Below, in pieces: positions 61,846-64,000 of a stretch of DNA of 64,000 nucleotides. The first letter of the stretch is position 1. The number at the start of each line of letters is the position of its first letter. The stretch comes from Nitrospirales bacterium (lineage in GTDB: Bacteria; Nitrospirota; Nitrospiria; Nitrospirales; UBA8639), in the NCBI GenBank assembly GCA_020027205.1, contig JAHRAQ010000013.1:1-64000 (forward strand), given 5' to 3'. The notes beneath the pieces were generated by a model. That model ran no database searches and was not told the origin of the DNA. It was given only the letters and a program-made list of their open reading frames with translations. A program made the translations under genes and the position numbers.

Positions 61846-62076
61846 TCTCTCCGGGCACTGTCAAGACACAACCGCGTCACGATGCGCCAACGTCGATACG
61901 CTTTCACATTCCGACTCCGCCGTCAAGCATCGCCAAATCCCGCGCGGGGTCTTCGTTGACTCACGATGCGGCGAACGATACACTTTTCCCCGAATCGTCA
62001 CCGCAACACGGCGCGGGCACCCCGCCGAGTTCCGCCCGCACGGTGCCCATCGGCTTCATCGGCGCATGAGTCGAAC

Positions 62077-62931
62077 GTGACCACCATCGGCATCGTCACC
62101 AAGCCCCGGTTTCCCCGCACGGACGCCCTTCTCGGCGAGTTGCTCGACTGGCTCCGCCGGAAACAGAAAACCGCGCTCCTCGGATCCTCATCCGTGGACA
62201 ACAATCGCGACGACCGACAAGGCGGCGACGCGCGCATCGCCGCCGAGGCCGACCTCGTGCTCGTACTCGGCGGCGACGGGACCATGTTGCGGGCCGCGCG
62301 ACTCGTCGAAGAACGCTCCGTGCCGATTCTGGGCATCAATCTGGGAGGCTTGGGGTTTTTGACGGAAAGCACGGTGGACGGCATGTACGAATCCCTGGAC
62401 AAAGTCTTTGCGCAAAACTTCCACGTGGATCACCGCCTGCGCCTTCAGGCCCATATCCGCCACCGCGACGGACAGCAACGGCGGGACACGGCCCTGAACG
62501 ACGTGGTGATCGGCAAAGGAGACTTGGGCCGGATGATCGGCACCAGGATTCACGTGGACGGGAAATTCGTGACGAACCTCCGGGGCGACGGGTTGATCAT
62601 CGCCTCGCCCACCGGCTCCACCGGCTACTCCATGGCCGCCGGCGGCCCGATTCTGGATCCGCGACTGGACACCACCCTCGTCATGACGCCGATCAGCCCC
62701 CACACCTTCACCCACCGGCCTCTCCTGGTCCCCGGCCATCTCGCTCTTGAGATTCAGGTCACCAGCGATGAGGGGGGCACCGTGACGCTCGACGGCCAGA
62801 CCGGGATTCCCGCCGGGCGTGACGAGGTGGTCACCATCAGCGCCTCGCCCCACAGAACCTGCCTTGTCCGGTTCCCCGACCGGACGTACTATGATGTCTT
62901 GCGTACGAAACTCAAATGGGGGGACGTCTGA
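62077..62931 (+). CDS. nadK: NAD kinase
   Basis: A 284-residue NAD kinase making NADP. The catalytic LVLGGDGTMLRAARL, INLGGLGFLTEST, and SPTGSTGYSMAAGGPI are present. I start at GTG 62077 (VTTIGIVTK), because the protein then begins as in other members; the long open frame upstream has no conserved sequence. It sits alone on the plus strand between the outer-membrane protein and a small zinc-site gene. Confidence 0.93.
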   Translation: MTTIGIVTKPRFPRTDALLGELLDWLRRKQKTALLGSSSVDNNRDDRQGGDARIAAEADLVLVLGGDGTMLRAARLVEERSVPILGINLGGLGFLTESTVDGMYESLDKVFAQNFHVDHRLRLQAHIRHRDGQQRRDTALNDVVIGKGDLGRMIGTRIHVDGKFVTNLRGDGLIIASPTGSTGYSMAAGGPILDPRLDTTLVMTPISPHTFTHRPLLVPGHLALEIQVTSDEGGTVTLDGQTGIPAGRDEVVTISASPHRTCLVRFPDRTYYDVLRTKLKWGDV

Positions 62932-62993
62932 CGGCCTCCGCGCACGACGGCGGCGCCCCGTCGATCACGAAACACGGCCGCGGCCCGGCCGCC

Positions 62994-63362
62994 TCACGGC
63001 CGGCATTCGGGACATTCGCTCCGTTCCCGCGCGGCCCGAAACTCCTCGGAGGTCAGGGGAAAGAGTTGATTGCACATCGAGCAGCGGCGAATTTCAAAAA
63101 ACGCTTCCCCGTCTTCATGAATCTCGCACGGCAACAGCAGATCCTGCGGATCATAGCCCAGGGTTTTGTCGTCGGGAAACTTCACGACCGCCAGGCGCAC
63201 GTTGAAATGCTGAAAGACGCCCTCTTTGCCCTGTTGATCATCCCCGTGCCCCACCGCGCACACGGGTTGACCGGGACGGCGGGCGCGAAGGTCCTTTAAG
63301 GCGCGTTGGGAATCCGTCGCGACGGCAAACTGCGTCGCGCCGGGAGCGTCGGAAGTCGACAT
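62994..63362 (-). CDS. Hypothetical protein with C-terminal CxxC/CxxC site
   Basis: A 122-residue protein. The first two-thirds show strands and helices without a known motif (VFQHFNVRLAVVKFPDDKTL). The end has CSMCNQLFPLTSEEFRA and SECPECRP, two CxxC pairs that could bind zinc. I do not recognise the family. It is convergent with nadK and divergent from the ArsC-like gene. Confidence 0.7.
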   Translation of the reverse strand: MSTSDAPGATQFAVATDSQRALKDLRARRPGQPVCAVGHGDDQQGKEGVFQHFNVRLAVVKFPDDKTLGYDPQDLLLPCEIHEDGEAFFEIRRCSMCNQLFPLTSEEFRAARERSECPECRP

Positions 63363-63482
63363 GGTCGTCGCGGTGCGGTCTCGAACGGAATGTCCGGGAC
63401 GAGGGCTACCCCCGTTCCGCTTCTAACATGCACTCACCCGCGCGTCAAGCGATGCCGCGCTTTGTTGGAAAGGAACCGCCGC

Positions 63483-63839
63483 ATGACACCAATGATCATC
63501 TATCAAAAGCCCGCGTGTTCAACGTGCCGCGCCGTCGTCCAACTCGTGAAAGCCGGCGGCCACCCCTTTACGGCCGTCAACTACTATGAACAGCCGTTGT
63601 CCAAAACCAGACTCAAAGAGTTGTTGAAAAAAGGCGGACTCAACGCCAAAGACGTGTTGCGCACCAAAGACGACCGGTATAAAACGCTGGGCCTCGCCAC
63701 CGCCGACAAGTCCGACGACGAATTAATCGACCTGATGATCCAACACCCCGACCTCCTCCAACGCCCCCTGGTCGAAAAAGGCGACACCGTCATCCTGGCC
63801 CGCCCGCCGGAAACGGTGAACCGGCTTCTGAATTCGTAA
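63483..63839 (+). CDS. ArsC/Spx-family thioredoxin-fold protein
   Basis: A 118-residue protein of the ArsC family. The active-site-like motif is KPACSTCRAVVQL, with a Cys-x-x-Cys, followed by LSKTRLKELLKKGGLNAKDV and VEKGDTVILARPPE. Members include arsenate reductases, Spx regulators and uncharacterised reductases. The ArsC Arg residues for arsenate are not clearly present, so I leave the function open. The ATG at 63483 follows GGAAAGGAA. Confidence 0.85.
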   Translation: MTPMIIYQKPACSTCRAVVQLVKAGGHPFTAVNYYEQPLSKTRLKELLKKGGLNAKDVLRTKDDRYKTLGLATADKSDDELIDLMIQHPDLLQRPLVEKGDTVILARPPETVNRLLNS

Positions 63840-63855
63840 GCGGGACAAACCGCCC

Positions 63856-64000
63856 CTACTGCCGGCGCTCGTCCGTGCCGTGGGCTTCTGTCCGCGGGAT
63901 GCCGGAATCCGCCCGGAGGAACCGGTAAGCTTCAATCACGCGGCGCAGGGCGGGTTCCGCGCTCCGGTCGCCGTTGTTAATGTCGGGGTGAAGTGTCTTG
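63856..64000 (-). CDS. J-domain protein, C-terminal fragment
   Basis: The last 47 codons of a minus-strand gene that runs off the right edge. The visible part reads KTLHPDINNGDRSAEPALRR, then VIEAYRFLRADS, which is the second half of a J domain with the HPD motif that stimulates Hsp70. The protein ends soon after this domain, so the J domain is C-terminal. The full protein cannot be judged from this fragment. Confidence 0.8.
   Translation of the reverse strand, partial: KTLHPDINNGDRSAEPALRRVIEAYRFLRADSGIPRTEAHGTDERRQ

Overview
The window is high-GC bacterial chromosome (roughly 60% G+C by eye), almost fully coding, with most genes on the minus strand. The strongest clue to lifestyle is a nearly complete set of reductive TCA cycle genes: ATP-citrate lyase (aclB, aclA), aconitase, a fumarate reductase pair, succinyl-CoA synthetase (sucC, sucD), a monomeric NADP isocitrate dehydrogenase, and a separate five-subunit 2-oxoacid:ferredoxin oxidoreductase operon of the Hydrogenobacter/Nitrospira type. 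With a Pup gene, ClpC, a membrane pyrophosphatase and type IV pilus genes, this fits an autotroph of the Nitrospirota or Nitrospinota kind. The sequence alone does not settle the phylum.

Layout. 1-1049: 5' end of tuf behind tRNA-Tyr, tRNA-Gly and tRNA-Thr, with a consensus-like promoter. 1170-7530: a DUF192 protein, recJ, pup, two copies of a palindromic repeat, a lipoprotein gene with a 14-base homopolymer in its signal-peptide region, an H+-pyrophosphatase preceded by an orphan hicB, and a VOC protein. 7658-17764: hflKC, a pentapeptide-repeat protein, a G3E GTPase, a three-gene DUF488/DUF488/dual-OB-like cassette, a TraB-family protein, a secreted nuclease with a helix-hairpin-helix tail, and an aminopeptidase P. 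17765-19836: a small accessory patch with a broken brnT, an intact brnA, a low-GC NERD gene and a repeat half-copy.

19837-33830 is the carbon-fixation region. Eight minus-strand genes run from aclB down to sucD, with one small zinc-ribbon membrane protein between aclB and aclA. icd lies on the plus strand, with only pilX between it and aclB. 33955-37788 carries a deoxyribosyltransferase-like protein, DUF427, the pilus genes pilW, pilV, fimT and pilD, and a LuxR-type regulator. 37772-41415 is rlmB, cysS, dedA and surE. 41568-46204 is the oxidoreductase operon, flanked by terminators; it holds a decayed GFA-like gene and opens with an unlisted 43-codon reading frame that overlaps the beta-subunit start.

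46361-64000 is mainly housekeeping: an M23 peptidase, cutA, a lipoprotein, thrH, a Na/Ca exchanger family protein, tadA, tRNA-Ser, then hflX-nth-yicC-gmk-rpoZ-coaBC, tsaD, clpC, an outer-membrane protein, nadK, an ArsC-like protein and the end of a J-domain gene.

The rTCA enzymes would work together: ATP-citrate lyase splits citrate to acetyl-CoA and oxaloacetate, fumarate reductase and succinyl-CoA synthetase make succinyl-CoA, the ferredoxin oxidoreductase carboxylates succinyl-CoA or acetyl-CoA, and isocitrate dehydrogenase with aconitase closes the cycle. Apparent promoters of the acl and icd units share a TTGCG -35 and a 17-bp spacer. I found no CRISPR array, prophage, intact insertion sequence or rRNA. 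Intergenic stretches not listed as features (for example 33831-33954, 49277-49437, 61846-62076) hold nothing I can name.
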